Positions 44,301-57,960 of a stretch of DNA of 64,000 nucleotides are shown piece by piece (position 1 is the stretch's first letter; every line of letters begins with the position of its first letter). Source of the DNA: Echinococcus granulosus (taxonomy: Eukaryota > Platyhelminthes > Cestoda > Cyclophyllidea > Taeniidae); assembly GCF_000524195.1 (NCBI RefSeq), contig NW_020170385.1, positions 1,195,898-1,259,897 of the forward strand. The letters run 5' to 3'. The translations under genes and the position numbers were made by a program. Below the pieces are notes generated by a model that saw nothing but the letters and a program-made list of their open reading frames with translations, was not told the origin of the DNA and ran no database searches.

Positions 44301-47300
44301 GGAGTTTATGACTCATTACATTTTCAAACATTCTCTTTGGGAGTACGCTTGCTTTGGCGTGTATGGCGGCACTGCATTATATGAGACGCAATCTTTTGTG
44401 TCGTTTTAACATCTTACGATTAAGAGTTTTTTGTGAAAGCCTGAAGACGGACCGGCAGGAACACCCGATGCATGAAAAGTGCCTTAGCTTTCAAAATTAA
44501 CAAAGAAACAGGAATATGTGTTGATCAAATTAGTGTTTGCCCTTAAATGCCAAGCAATGTTATGGCGCGCAATTGTGCTATGGTTCGACATATAGGACGT
44601 GCATAATATGCGGAACTTATGGAATTCAAATTTTGGAGCTCGGGACGCGTAAATGACCAGACTACGATACCTGAAATATTCTTGAAGACGTTGTACGGTG
44701 TGAAAGTTGAGGTGGTTTTAACGCTACTATTCCAAAATGCTTGAAGGCATTGAGGCCGAAACGCGGTGAAACACTTTTTTCTTATAGCTACGTACAGTTA
44801 AAATGATCACAATTGTGCTATAAGTCTCGTTGATTTTTTCATAGTCCTTGTGAAACATTTACAAATCTTCTGAAGAGGTACCCTTCAAAACTTTTTCACC
44901 GCCTCATTACCTTTGCTATTGTGGATCATTAAAACAAGTGGGTTAATGAATTCGTTAAGAATAAGTTTTGTCAAAATTCATCATGGTGAAAATGACACAC
45001 TCAACTTAGGTTAGGCATCAAAAGTCGGTGACTTTCTTTATGCTATCTTTGAACTCCACAACGCCATGCGATTTGTGCTCGGTGAGTCCAGACTGTACCA
45101 TTTATAACGCTCACGCTACACTTTTGGTTAAAGAACCCACAACTTCTGCTCTCAATTAAATGGTCTCAATAAGTAAATAAATACATCAAGAATGTACATA
45201 ATAATGAGGGGAGAGGATTGGTAAATAACTGAGTTCTACTCGTTCCATTAACGTTATTTTTCCTAGATCCATGTAAAGTGAAAATTGAGTACAAATCCTA
45301 TAAAAAGCTCTTACTTATTGGCGGATCAATGCGATAGCTTCCGGTGTAGATAAGCGCCACTTGGTGAAGGTCTTTTGAAACAAATACAATCATGTAAACA
45401 GGTCTTCAGTTGTATGGTTTTCGGAAAATACGTCTTCAATTTTTATATTTTTAATTACGTAAATGGCAAACTGTCAGACCTTTTCACCATATCTACCCAT
45501 TCTGAGGCTATAAAAGGACTCTAGTTGTTTCAAAAGCCGAGGTCGTCTTATCGTTAACTTGAGTTGAGGTAAACAAGGAGTTATTATGTCGTAGGCAAAT
45601 AGTCTAATGACTCTTGCATTGGTTTGGGTCCCTGTTCAAACTTGGCCATATAGCCCATACCGTTTCATCAGATTTAAATTTCTGGTTACAGGTGGATCAC
45701 TGTTTTGAAGTTTTACCAGCTATTGATTTTTTCCCCACACTTTGGCACTATCGAAAACTATGGGCTTCCAACAAGCGTCCAAAAGAACTTTCTTCAATCT
45801 GGTAAATACAACAAACTCAGCATCACACTAAAGTAGTTAATCTTGTTAGAATTTTTGGCAAATTGCTTTCGTTTTTTTACTTTTGCCATAAGTAACTCAA
45901 TATTTGATTAAAAAGTTGTCAAGTCAAGGTCGCTTCCTTGAATGCCTGCGCTGAGAATACAGCAGCAGTGTAGAGTCATAGTTACATGGCAATGATTATG
46001 AATGGCACCTCTTAGATTAAGCTAATAAAATCCACACTTGGAAGAAGAAATACATCTCTTCAGAGATATATGTAGGATGAGGCTCGTAGGTCCCCCCTTG
46101 CTCGATCCTCATACTCTTAGAACACCCACGTTGATTTGATTTTGACATGTTTATTAGGGTAAGGAAATGGGGAGTCAGTACAGAGTTTAGGGGGTGTGGA
46201 CACGTAACCGCTCTGTGGTTTGCAGAACGTTGACTTCAGTCACGAGGTTCGATTTGTATCCCCGCCTCCTCTCTGAAAGGAACATTAAAACAACATAAGT
46301 ACTACATGTACTCCAGGTAGTCTATTGCATAACATACTAAAGACAGCGGCAATGCGGTGTTGTGTTGTTTCATTGGACAGTATAACATAAAGCCTTGAAA
46401 GTCTGTTCTTCTACATGGGAGGGGAGGGAACCAAGTTATTTCCGGGATTGCGAACAGGTAGTGGAAATAGGTGGAAAAACAACTCACGGCCATCGTGCTT
46501 TTGAGTGAACTGAAGGCTAACGCAGATTGGATCGGCTGACTAAACGCACACCCACTCTGCCCACTCCATTTACCAGCACTCAAGCTGTGCCCACTATTAT
46601 TGATTATAGATATTTGAAAACACCGAGCGGCGGATGCGCGAGGGCGTGTTTGAGCACATGAAGCCCATACCCACACTTAATCGACAGCCCGTACTGATGA
46701 ACGCGGTGCAGAAAATGGTAGGTTTGCCTTTTCCCTTGGTCCCAAATAACGCTTAAGATGTATTTCTATTGGTAGGAATTTCGCACAGCCTACTATTATT
46801 TTCCGGCTCATTGAGGCACCTAGGCAGTATATATAATGTTTGATATGCAATAAATTACACGAGGGACAATTGATTTGAAACTTTCACCACTAGAATAACG
46901 TGGATTTTTTTCCGGTTTTTACCAAAACACAAAGGCGCGTCCGCTTCAACCAGGATCGAAACAATGATTTAACTGAGTTATAGCATTGTTTGTAAATTTA
47001 GCGGTTGATGTTTATTTTATAGTCTTGATATGGTCTCTTGTTATATAGGGGCGCCTTAAAGATGGGACATAACTTATAGCTTTCACCAAAGCAGATGGGC
47101 CGTTGCATTACATCATGCAGTCTGGTAAGACCTACCCGATTTGTGGCTGTTTAGCTTTTCTGTACAATCCACCATTACGTGGGATAATGCTTAATATGGT
47201 GTTCCCACTTGCAAAATGTTCATTTTAAGTCCTTATATTGCTCGTAAATTATGAAGGTCGGTAAGTTACTTTTCGTAATTGTAATCTCTAGACAGTGGTC

Positions 47301-50300
47301 TGAGGCATCCACCCACGGCTTTATGGATTATCAATCTGGAATTGACGGTTTTCACCCGAAGCACTTTAACCCTGCCGTTGTTTGTTTAATTTAGATTAAT
47401 ATTTTTTGCTTAATTAATGGGCTAACATTCCCGTTCAATTTGTTAGCAAATGCTGGAATCATTTTGTAAAGTCATAACACTGGGTTATTTTGTTAATGGT
47501 AGTTCGCTTGCTCTCATATTAGTGTTCAAGGCTCTTGCGCAATGGAATATTCATTTACCCTTACTCCTTTCATAAAACCGGCAAATATGATGCCCTCATA
47601 TTCGCATATTTAGGTCAGCGGTAGTCGTTAAAATAAAAGGTGAATATTGCCTTTCTCATTTCCATATTTAGGTTTGGAGTTTAATTTGAAGTTTAAAAAA
47701 ATGCTTTCCAGCAGTGCTTACCATGATCTGCATTCAATTTTTTTACTGATTTGATCTTCGCTTCATTTAGAATATGGTAAATTAAAAAATATTGAAGATT
47801 GCGATTAATTTTCCTCATTTCCAGGGCGCATTTAGGTAATCTTAAGCATGATTTATCTTCCGTTCACTGCTAATAAAGTATGTGAGAAAACAGCATTAAG
47901 ACGTTAATCTCTTGATTAACTTCGAGCATGTCAACATATGCTCCAAAAAAAAATTGGCATTCCAATTATTTTCCACAGGATTACCGCGAAATTATCATAA
48001 TGTTTGTTAACATGACAATAACACTAGTATTCTTCCACTGCAGTTTTGTCACTACTAAAAAAAACACTGCTCCTTAAACTGGTGTACTCAATGACATGCT
48101 TTTACCATGCAAAAAGTATTTTAACCAAAATAAGTGCTGTTTTACTAAATTCGACATTATTGGAACTATCAATCATGTTGTAGATTTTAGGAAGCAGCTT
48201 CATATTGTATCATTTTAGGGAGTTTTAAAGTCACAAATCCTCAAAATTTCTCACATTTTGCCTTATTACTATTTTTTTCTTGCCACAAGATGGTTATCTA
48301 ACCGTTGTGCATCTTCGTCTAGCATTTTCCTTTCTTTGGCAAAAGCGGGCTGTAATTTTTAGCATTGCAACTTCCACTGATTATTCATGAACTAAATGCC
48401 CTTGTCTTAATTGGCGAATTTACAGTAGGAAATTTCTTCTAGTGATTACCATATATTTCTATGCGCAATATCAATGCTCGAATTAGAAAATCAGGTGGTT
48501 GTACACCAAATCATTTTAGAAGTTACTAATTGGATGTCAAAGCTCACACATCCACATTCCTTTTTTCGGGTCGTTTGTTTTGTAAATAGTATCACAGTCA
48601 GTTTAATCAAGTCTGTGCTAGATCGCGGCAGTAGTTTCTTAATGATTGCAAATTTTTCGACGCCTTTGCTAGGATGGTGAATTTATTTGTAAATTAGTTG
48701 GCCAATTATAAGTGGTATTTACATGATATGTAATGATACGTTCCTTTCGATCCTATGTCTTTGTTATGAGAAGGTTTATTCGACATATTTAGCATTGGTA
48801 ATGGTATAAAGTGTTCAAGCTTCCGGGTAATGATTACCAAAAATCCGATTTGAATGTCGCTGGTTATTTGCGCATAGCATTTAGTTAAAATGTCTGAGGG
48901 GTTATAGCAGTAACAACAAAATATTCTAGAAAATGGGTATGACGTTTTCTTTCCACGCACTAGCACGAGTACAAAGCAGCTAATTTTGAAGGATAGATAA
49001 CTTACCCGGATGTTTTTTATTTGAGTGCTTCATTCGATGCATACGTATGAAGTGACACTAATTGAAGACTAAAGTGGACACTGAGGTCTTGCCACTTTTT
49101 TCCAAACGAGCCTAATTTAGATTAAACGCCCTTTGGATTAATGTGTGCGTCAATAATGCCCTGCAGAAGTCATACTGTAAATGTCACAACCTGAAGTGTT
49201 TTGCAAGTGTCGCAGGTGATTCGATTGATGTATACAGAAGTGCCACAATAGGCTAACGCCGGATAACTCTCGAAAAATGACCTGCAATTTACCTAGGTTT
49301 TTGTTAATTTCCCTTATTTGTCGAATTCAGTTAAACGCTACGCATTGACACACTTTTTCCCTTAGTTTTATATCAAAAGAAAAAGTTATTACAATGAAAA
49401 TTGATTGCAATTCTTACTCAAACGATCTGGTTACGCTCTTCGTTTTCTCTCAGTTTGAATGCTGCGGTGTGCAAGGTCCTAGCGACTATGACGGAAAGAT
49501 ACCCATGTCTTGTTGCATCGCCTCACGGAGCTCCTGCAACACCGCGGAATTCAGAGAGGACGAAATTTACACACATGTGAGTCAATGCGCTAAACTTTCC
49601 TTTGTAGCCTATCAACGCACGGTTACTGAGCCGGTTCTTTCGAGTTTGAGAAATACTTGAACTTTCTTTTTAATCTCCCGCTGAAGGTCTGGTTCATGCT
49701 TTGTTTTACCCATCTATCGGTTTTCGAATGCTTTCTGGTTGTATGCTCAAGCTGCCTAAACAAGTAGGCATAATCAGGGTAAAATATCTGACGTAATCAT
49801 CCCTACCATTTCGATGGCTTAAGCGAAGATCATAAGTTAAAACTGTTACAACTTTCTCAGGCAGTGAAAACAAATTTCTCCTCCTGGTATTGAGCTCAGC
49901 CTTTACCTCCTTTCAGGGCTGTCTGGACAAGTATAAGGAGGCTGGTGTCTCCTTCTTGCAAATCCTCTTCCTTGTTGTGTTCGCTATTTCCTTCTTTGAG
50001 GTAAGGCGGCTTCTCTGGAAAAAGTTTTTACTTAAATGCAGAAACTGCGTTTTGTGGTTAATTTGGGGTCCTCCTGGCATTCCAACTTACTTGATTAATT
50101 ATTGTGTAGCTAGAACATATCTCTCTATTTCGTCCAAGTTTCAAACCTTAGTTGCATCAGATTGATTGAACTTTCGGAACTTTTCTCACACGCATCAATA
50201 CTTGCACACTGAATCGCTTCTGCAGAATTCATCGTTGTTCCATTGAATGCAGCGCTTTCCCATTGGTCTCTTGTGTACATTTTCACGTGGCTCAGGCAAA

Positions 50301-51406
50301 TGTTCTGAATGCTCGCACATGTAGTCATAGAATATTTGATTTGGGATATGGACCACTTTAGGTTAAGGGAAGGATAACTCATTATAAGATGGCAGGTTAT
50401 TGCTGGGACAATTTATTTAATTATTTTTGAATGAAGAACTCTTCCGTTATTAGGGGATGCACATAAGCTACTGCATTAAATACATCGGCTTTCTCCAGCT
50501 TCGATTAACAATCCTTTTACCTTCTTTTACTTCCAGGAAAGCATGGCCAGTTTTTTGTTACCTTAGTAATTGACCCTATGTATGCTCCTGTTTGTTGGGG
50601 TAAAATTGTGGTTTGCACAAGTGTAAGTTGTGGGTCTGGCACCGCATTCGCCTAATTCATTCAACGTATTCAGTGAAGCGCCACTATAGGTTCTATCTCA
50701 TGCATTCTTGAGGTTATGAGAATGCCTCGTTTCGCAACAACTGTATCATGATCAAATCGCAATGCAATCAATAAGCAATAAGAATGGAAAGTTCAGAAAT
50801 TATGTGACAACCCCACAACCTTACAAGTTTAGGAAATAACCAGGCCAGAGCCATAACTGATGTACTTATTGATGGATTATGGGTAGTAATTGCAGACATG
50901 AGTTTTTCCCGTAGTCCCGCATGTTATTTCGACACTGTGGGAATCGGTTTGTCCTTTGGAAATAGATTTCAACATATTGGAATTACGAGAGTTCTGGGTT
51001 TGGTCACGTGAATAGGGGTTGTACATCAACCAACCACGACCGCTGGCGCGCATCTGTCATAGTTTATGCGCGTCTTCCGACGTTTTCATTGATCGTGCGC
51101 GCAATGACATGTGAGCTTAGGCCAATCAGATTTCCAAAATTATTGTATCTAACGTAAATACAAGATGTGCGTGCCCCGTGCACATGTGCCCCAGATTTGC
51201 TATGTCGGATCAAAGCTTAGGCGCCACTTATTTTGAAAATTTTTCGCCGCCGTTTTTCGTATCAATGAAATAATTATTGTATACTAGCTTTTATCTTCCT
51301 CTTTTTTTTCTAGATATTTGGCCTCCTTTTCTCCATCATCATGTGCTGCATTGTGCGAAAGTATACAGCGGATTACTACGAGGTGGACTACGCGCCTGCA
51401 TCATAA
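41347..51406 (+). CDS. Tetraspanin, complete, 248 residues
   Basis: Exons: 41347-41409, 43584-43859, 46610-46717, 49454-49576, 49917-50000, 51314-51406 (stop 51404-51406); every exon is a whole number of codons. Exon 1 (MGRACAECLRMVLVIYNFILV) starts TM1, and exon 2 completes it and holds TM2 (VLFVLMGLGSLTLIVALFGC) and TM3. Exons 3-5 make the large extracellular loop with the hallmark CCG (FECCGVQGPSDY), a second CC (MSCC) and GCLDKYKEAG, six cysteines in all. TM4 spans the exon 5-6 junction (ILFLVVFAISFFEIFGLLFS). The short tail ends YEVDYAPAS. Tetraspanins organise membrane microdomains, and flatworm members are abundant on the tegument; which subfamily this is cannot be told here. There is no clear C-terminal lysosomal GYxxphi signal. 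Exon 1 is assigned on phase and resemblance to tetraspanin N-termini and lies 2.2 kb upstream. Confidence 0.93.
41410..43583 (+). other. Tetraspanin intron 1, 2.2 kb
   Basis: This intron has a GTGGGT donor and a tatgtgtttag acceptor, with both sides in phase 0. No further exon or repeat is recognised in it. Confidence 0.65.
43860..46609 (+). other. Tetraspanin intron 2, 2.75 kb
   Basis: This intron has a GTCTGT donor after the TM3 exon and a ttgattatag acceptor, with phase 0 on both sides. A ggttcgatttgtatcc stretch at about 46245-46260 recalls a tRNA B box, but no tRNA fold accompanies it. Confidence 0.65.
46718..49453 (+). other. Tetraspanin intron 3, 2.7 kb, very AT-rich
   Basis: This intron has a GTAGGT donor and a gttttctctcag acceptor, with phase 0 on both sides. 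The sequence is AT-rich with many T runs, and no exon is seen in it. Confidence 0.7.
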
Positions 51407-51826
51407 AACTGAGGAATTAAATCCACCTCCGTGAATTCTTTCTTCTAAAACTACAAGCCCCACTCGCATGAAGTCCGTCGCCCCGACCTACGTCAGAATT
51501 TCACGTTCGCATTTCAAGACCTTTGCCAGTCTGCTCGTTCCCCCTCATTTTAGAAAAGTATCATTAGTATTTTTATTCGTTTCTATAAAACTACGCACCC
51601 ACTGTACCGTATTAATGAGAAACTTCAATCTCGTCCATATTTCTGCTCGCGCCAGCTCTGCATTAGAAGTTGAAATCGAACAGGTCTCGAATACCAGGCG
51701 TTATTTCAATCCAAATTCGCCCTCCTCCAATTTTCTGTATTCTCTGCTGCTTTTTTCCAATGCGGCCCCATTGTATTTGGATTCTCGATGAATGAAACTT
51801 TTCATGGTGGGTGCCACCTATGAATT

Positions 51827-51832
51827 AATAAA
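51827..51832 (+). terminator. Candidate polyadenylation signal of the tetraspanin gene
   Basis: AATAAA lies about 420 bases after the tetraspanin stop codon on the coding strand. Confidence 0.45.
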
Positions 51833-54800
51833 TGAGTTCAAGCGTTTACGCCTTTCATTCAACCTGAATGATCCCCTTGTATTCCATCAACAAATCCATT
51901 AGATTCTTCGAAGTGACTTGTTTGACGCTCTTCCGCTCGTTGCGTTGAGGGGGGTTGCTTGCCTTAATACATTCAAAACAACACGAGTATTTGATGTGCC
52001 ATTCCCGCTGTTGTCGTTTGTGCCGTTGGGCGGGCTGTTGGGTGTAAGGATTTCTTCGCCTTAAGATGTGCTGAATGCAATTCATTAGTGTTCTTGGGAT
52101 TTCGTGTGCTACAAATGCGAGGATATACGTGAAAACTGGTGGGGGATGATACACGCCGTGGGTTACGTGGTTGTTCCTAGACGAAGAACTCTTAAGCTCA
52201 TCGTTTTCACAAGGCTAACCACGTGGCATGCCCCTCCTTTGATCGTTTCACTAAGGGATGGTTCTTGCTGAAAGTCTGCTTTTTTCTATTCTAAAGTTAC
52301 ATTATTTGGCGAAAAATGGCTCTGGAATGTTTTCTACTAGATTTTCAGTCTCCATCTACTGTTGGGGACGCAATCTGCCAGTGACACTTCCTTCACCCCA
52401 TTTTACCGCTACGATTGATTGTTATAAAACTATGGCGGTGGACTGTGTTGTGTCGCAAGCAACGTTCACTTCTTGAGGCTAAAACACTACCCCAAATATT
52501 TTTATGGAAATTTACTCACCACTTGTTTGATAAATTTGTTTATCCAATAAGTGTTTTCTTTCAGATGAGCATTAAAAGCGTGCGCCTAGCTCCAGATACC
52601 AACTGAAGGCTTTGTAAAAAGTCACTTTTTATTTCATAATGCTGCTTATAATTCAGGTGCTAAGTGATAAAGAATATTCATGTAACTCTACGCCACTTTT
52701 TGTTGTTTACTAAAGTTGGGAATACAAGGGAGGACTCAGTTCTACTGTTTGAATCTAAATAACCTTGCAAGCGCTAGTAGATTGAGAAAAAATGTGACAT
52801 TCACTTTAATGATATCCCGAATTAGTTTAAGTTGATGCGGTCAGAGAATAACAAGAAAGGATTCATTACCTCAAGGGGATGGGTGCAGAATTCAACTCAG
52901 ATTAATCAGGGCAAATGCAATGTTGGTACCATTTGCAAGGACATTTATCATTCAAAAATATGCAATATAACAGGAAAAGCGCCTCTGCATACTAAAAAAA
53001 CTATCCCGAATATCCCAAAGTGATTGTATGAAAACCGTCAGATTAAATTTCTACATTTGGCAGCATCGCAATCGTTCTGTTAAAGATGTTACTTTTGCGG
53101 AGCCTCTTAAGGCTGTCCACTGCGCTCCTACTATCACCTCTTATGGTGTGAAATAAGCTCGATTTATTCAACATTTATAATGTTCACTTTCCTTCAAGAC
53201 ACGCGTGATCCTGTAGCCCACTGGCCAGTTGCCCTGTTCATTCGAGATAAACGGGACCACTCCTCACCAAAGTCGCATGCGCGAGCTCCCATTTTGGCCC
53301 CGATAGTGGAAAGGATTTGTTTTTATCCGTAACTGGACCACCCTTTCCCTCCAGCAGGTTTTTTAAAAGAATTTGGCGAAAGTGATGTAAGTGTAGCCAC
53401 TTGGCCTTTTGTGAAGGCTAGTCACCAGTCCCATATTACACCAACCAAGTAGCAAAATAGGCATCAAAAAGGATTTAATAAAAGCATACGCATTTAAACC
53501 TTATAAACTGATGCAAATCCACTATTTTTTGACTAATCAAAGTGCTCTTCAAAGTGTACAACAGGTCGTTGGTGGGAAATGTGATGCTAATATTTGGCGT
53601 ATTGCAAAAAAATCAAAAAGAATGAAATGAATCTCTTGTAAAATGGCTTCTTAAATAGAATTTGCGCTTATAGGAAAGCAGACGATAGGTAAGAAAGCCA
53701 CCCAAACAAAAGTTAACTTACAGCTTCAGCCTATGGACTACTGCGACAAATGCAGAAAAATGAAGTTGCACTTCTGTCGGAATCGCGGTAAATCCGGGGA
53801 ACCCAGACTACGGGTGATCCAATAATTGAAATGATGTCTTTACCGTGTTCCCGTTATCCTTCCACCTCACCACAAAGATGGCCTCTGTTAAAGTATATGA
53901 TGAGAAACCTCTTCAGAACGGTAAAAATTTTATCACAAGTTCTTCAGGCAAATTTATATGGGGTAATTCACTATAGAAGGCATTTTTCTTCTAAGATGTT
54001 TATTGACAAATTGTTGTTCCAGGGGTGATACAGCTCGTTGATTAATCGGCGTTTACGTGAATAGGTATGTTTGCAAAGCTTTCTCTCTAGCAATCGATCA
54101 AAATCTTTAAAGAGCAATCGCAAATCACGTAGCTGTGATTTTTCAACGACAACGACGATGATGTTGATGGGTATGCATCCGTTTGAGCATAACGCGACAT
54201 CATTTCACCTAGTAATGTTTCAAACGTGCTCAAACACTCGCTTTATTACGAAGTAGGCGGTAAGCACGCAGGATCATTTTGAGTACATGTTTTCAATGGT
54301 GGACATATTCCAAATCGATTGTGAGTTAAAAATGTCGAAATGGAGCGTCCCCAGTACATTTGAATGCTCACCTTTTTTATGGGAAGGGGGACTTGAACTA
54401 CATGATAGAGTATAGCGTATTGCCAGGTAAATAATAAAAATGGCCACCTCATAGGCATCGGCCTAAACCTGCAAAAGCACACAAATCAGGGGCATCAGAA
54501 GAACAGAAAAATCTGCACCTTCTTTGATAGGTCATGTGTAAATATTCCTGGCTCGCTTCTAAAAGTAGGATTTATTTGCACGATAAAATTTATAAAGAGC
54601 TCTTTATGGTGCAGTGAGTAAGCAGCAAAAAACTCACAAACTGACGTAGAAGTGGGCTTATATAAGGCAAAAGCGAAAAATGCACCCTGCAATTAGTACA
54701 AGCATAATTATTCAGATGTGCATGATTAAGATAAAGATATTAAGCAAAATAAACCGATTATCTAAAGAGATATCAAACGCATTTACAACAAAAGATGTCG

Positions 54801-56076
54801 CAAACTTGGAAAAAACATTTCTAGAATTTTCACCCACCCAGCAGTTCTGACTGTGCACATTCATTACGCTGACCATAATGCGTAAACTGCTTTGCTGAAA
54901 GTAATCACATGAGTTATCAGCAATTGAAGTCGTCATATGGATTTTGATATCTAATATTTCGAATGACCATTGGGCTATGTGCAACAGTTTTCTTTGTTTG
55001 AATTAACAGTGTGGAATATTGTACTCATGCAGCCAACTGTAAAATAACAAATGCTTCATAGCAGGCGTAAACGACTGTTTCGGTCATCACTTCGTAGGCG
55101 GTGGTGGGAGGAAACACCCACGAGCCGACCATGCCAGTCATCAAGTTCCTATATAAGTGAGGATATACTTGACTGCAACGTCACTGATCCCTCATTGCAT
55201 TTCAACTGGGTCTGGAGGTTTGTCCGGTTTAAGGACTGGATTCAGGGATGGGAAATTGTGCTGGCCAATACGTGTGTTCAAAGTCAGACGCAGGAACACT
55301 GGCCAAAAGGCAGATTTATCCGAGAAGGAACGGGTTTTAATCCAGATCTTCGACGTGGAAAATTTGCGTCTCTTATTTCTTGTCATGATGTTCTCACTTT
55401 GGAGCTGCCCAGTTATGACTATCCGGGCTCTATGTAGCTAGTAGGGAAGTGGAGCAGGTATCGCAAGTTTACTTTATGAACACCTCTATTCAGGTAAGAT
55501 AGGAAAAATCTGTAGCGGAACCTTTCCAGATAATTAAGGGCTAGTGCCGCTTCAGTTGTTAATATTTCCTACAAAATATGGAACTGGGGTAGTTGTCGAG
55601 AGCAGACCTCAATTTTAGCCCCTCTGTTTGAGGTCATCACCAATTCCCCCGCATGCAGTAATGTGCACTTCTTCCGTCACGCCAAGGCGCATCAGGCAGT
55701 AGTAGAAATCAGGATAGCTGTGCTTTAAAAGGAGTTTACTTTCCACTGCTACTAATGTAGAGCTTCGAGACTTCTCTGAAGACGAAAGGGCACATAATAT
55801 TCGGGTAGAGCATATACAAATGTATTCTACGTACAGAAGTGCTGAAGGCTACTGGAATGACCTGGCGGCTAACCCACTCACCGAGACAATGGCTAAGACA
55901 CCTGATGCCCCTTATTTGCAAAAATTGATCAAACCAAATTTTGGAAAATTCAACAAAGTAGTTAATTTAAACTTCTAGCTGTTTTGACGTTTTCTAACAA
56001 ACTGCCTTGAATTGTCAAGTAACGTTTGATGGGTTGCAAGCGCAGCCGCGTGTTTTGACACCCTGGGGCGTCGAGG
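51833..56076. other. Intergenic region between tetraspanin and ALG5 (both +)
   Basis: This stretch is 4.2 kb with no recognised gene. The longest open stretch is 55051-55437 (+), with a second long open frame at 55157-55441 (+) over the same bases. Neither shows a known domain and no phase-compatible partner exon was found. The rest is AT-rich with no clear repeats. Confidence 0.4.
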
Positions 56077-57459
56077 ATGGGGGTGGAGCTTTGGCTGCTT
56101 CTCCTCGTGTCCTTTGCGACGGTTACTGTGATGATAGCCTTTTTTGTAAATGTGATTTTTACAGAATATTTATAGGTTCTAATTTTCCTTTACTTATCAA
56201 CGAACCCATACCCTGATATTGATAGGGAACTGACCGAGAGGGTATTTTACGATCCAATGAATTCAGAGTATGTGAGGTTCCCGTTTGGACTAACTCATCG
56301 CCCTGAAGTTGAACTGTCAGTTATTGTTCCGGCCTACAACGAAGCTCAAAGACGTAACGTTATTTGCATCTATATCCGATTATGCTGTGATATAGTTCCT
56401 ACAATGATGGAAGAGGCTCTTGCCTATTTGACATCGCGTATGGCATCGCAGCCCAAGTTTACATTTGAAATTATCGTTGTTGATGATGGGAGCGTTGATA
56501 GCACTTATCAGGTCTGCTAATACTTTAGTTTAAGCCCTGGCTTTAGGTTGCAATATCATACTCTTCGAAGTACACCTCCAATGTCGTTCGTGTTTTGAAG
56601 CTTACGCGTAATCGAGGAAAGGGTGCTGCCGTTCGCATTGTAAACCTCTTTAAGGCTTACTGTGTTCTTTTTTCACATTTATTCTTAGATGTACTTTATT
56701 GTAGGGAATGCTTTCTGCTCGGGGCAAGTTCCTGCTTTTTGCTGATGCAGATGGTGCTACACGCTTCCGGGACATCGAGAAACTGGAAAAACAAATGGCA
56801 TTTATGATTGCATCGAAATGGGTACGGAGCTCTTTTTGGCCGTCCTTTTAAGGATTTTATTAATACCAGGTTCCGATTGTTAGCGCTGAGGTTTCGTTTT
56901 AGGATGGAAGGATGGCAGTCATATGTGGTTCCCGAGCGCATCTACAAGCAGAGGCAACCGCTAAAAGAAATCCACTTCGCAATCTTCTTATGTACGGCTT
57001 TCATTTTGCCGTGTGGCTGTTGTGTGTACGTGGCTTGAGAGACACCCAATGCGGTTTCAAGCTATTTAGCCGTAGGGCGGCGCGTCTTCTTTTTATGAAC
57101 CAACATGTCGAACGTTGGGCATTTGACGTGGACCTTCTCTACCTCGCCCGACATCTCTCTGTCGAGATATGCGAGGTTCCAGTCACTTGGCATGAAGTCA
57201 ACGGTACGATTACCTACGCATACACTCGTGCAGGGCTGGGTGGAGGGTATGATGCCCACACCACCGTTTTAGATCACTCTTTGCGTTATTTTCCTGAAAC
57301 GGCTTGTAGTTCCGTCCCCACGCTAACTTAATTTCAATTTCAGGCTCCAAAATTATCCCACTTTTCTCTTGGATGCAGATGGCTAAAGACTTACTCCTGA
57401 TACGTTTGCGCTACGGTCTCGGAGCGTGGAAAATCGAACAATCGCACCACCTCGAGTAA
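56077..57459 (+). CDS. ALG5: ALG5, dolichyl-phosphate beta-glucosyltransferase, complete
   Basis: Exons: 56077-56145, 56176-56353, 56396-56511, 56547-56639, 56705-56821, 56903-57203, 57344-57459. The frame closes at 329 residues, close to the vertebrate protein. Exon 1 plus the start of exon 2 form an N-terminal membrane anchor (MGVELWLLLLVSFATVTVMI and on). The GT2 glycosyltransferase domain follows: LSVIVPAYNEAQRLP, IIVVDDGSVDST, LTRNRGKGAAVR, FADADGATRF (DxD metal site), GLRDTQCGFKLF and VERWAFDVDLLYLAR. The enzyme transfers glucose from UDP-glucose to dolichyl phosphate on the cytosolic face of the ER, making the donor for the last N-glycan precursor steps. The introns are very short (30, 42, 35, 65, 81 and 140 bases), unlike the kilobase introns of the neighbouring tetraspanin. 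The start codon is the first ATG that opens the anchor. Confidence 0.96.
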
Positions 57460-57960
57460 ATGTACACGAACTCCACCCCATGTAACGAGTTATTTCGATT
57501 AAATCACAATATCTTGACGCAGCACGCATGCCACCTTTCCACTATTGTGCCTCGTCGGTGCTTGCTTCCAAGACCGCGTTTTAATGCCAAGTTTCGTTAG
57601 GCTCTTGAAATATTGCAACAATTCTGCACTCCTATATCGCTTGAGAAAACCAAAGCATATCTAGTCCACTTTTTCCACATAGTCTATTTCAATGCAGGGA
57701 TACTTCGTCTCAAGTATCTAAGGCAGGTCTATCTAATTTGAAGTGAATCAACAAGCCCCCAGAACAAGAGTCAGGCAGAGTAGATACGGGTCTCGCCCGT
57801 CAAATATCGTGGGATTAACTATTTAGGTACCCGGTTTCCACGAAGTCGGCGATGCGGGTAATTGCAGAGGAAAAGCGTGTCGGTACGAGCGTTATTATTA
57901 GGGCGTAGGTACTTTCAGATCACGCGGAGCTGATTGCCCGGTGCGAGGGCAACATTGTGT
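57460..57960. other. Convergent 3' flank between ALG5 (+) and EMRE (-)
   Basis: This 500-base spacer holds the 3' UTRs of two convergent genes. No coding sequence, repeat or canonical polyadenylation signal is recognised. Confidence 0.4.

Noticed and set aside
46240..46275. tRNA-like B-box sequence (ggttcgatttgtatcc)
   Set aside because: There is no matching A box at the right distance and no cloverleaf stems could be drawn.
56146..56164. 19-base alternative reading of the first ALG5 intron
   Set aside because: Splicing to the earlier AG at 56164 gives an immediate in-frame stop, whereas the 30-base version continues into ALG5.
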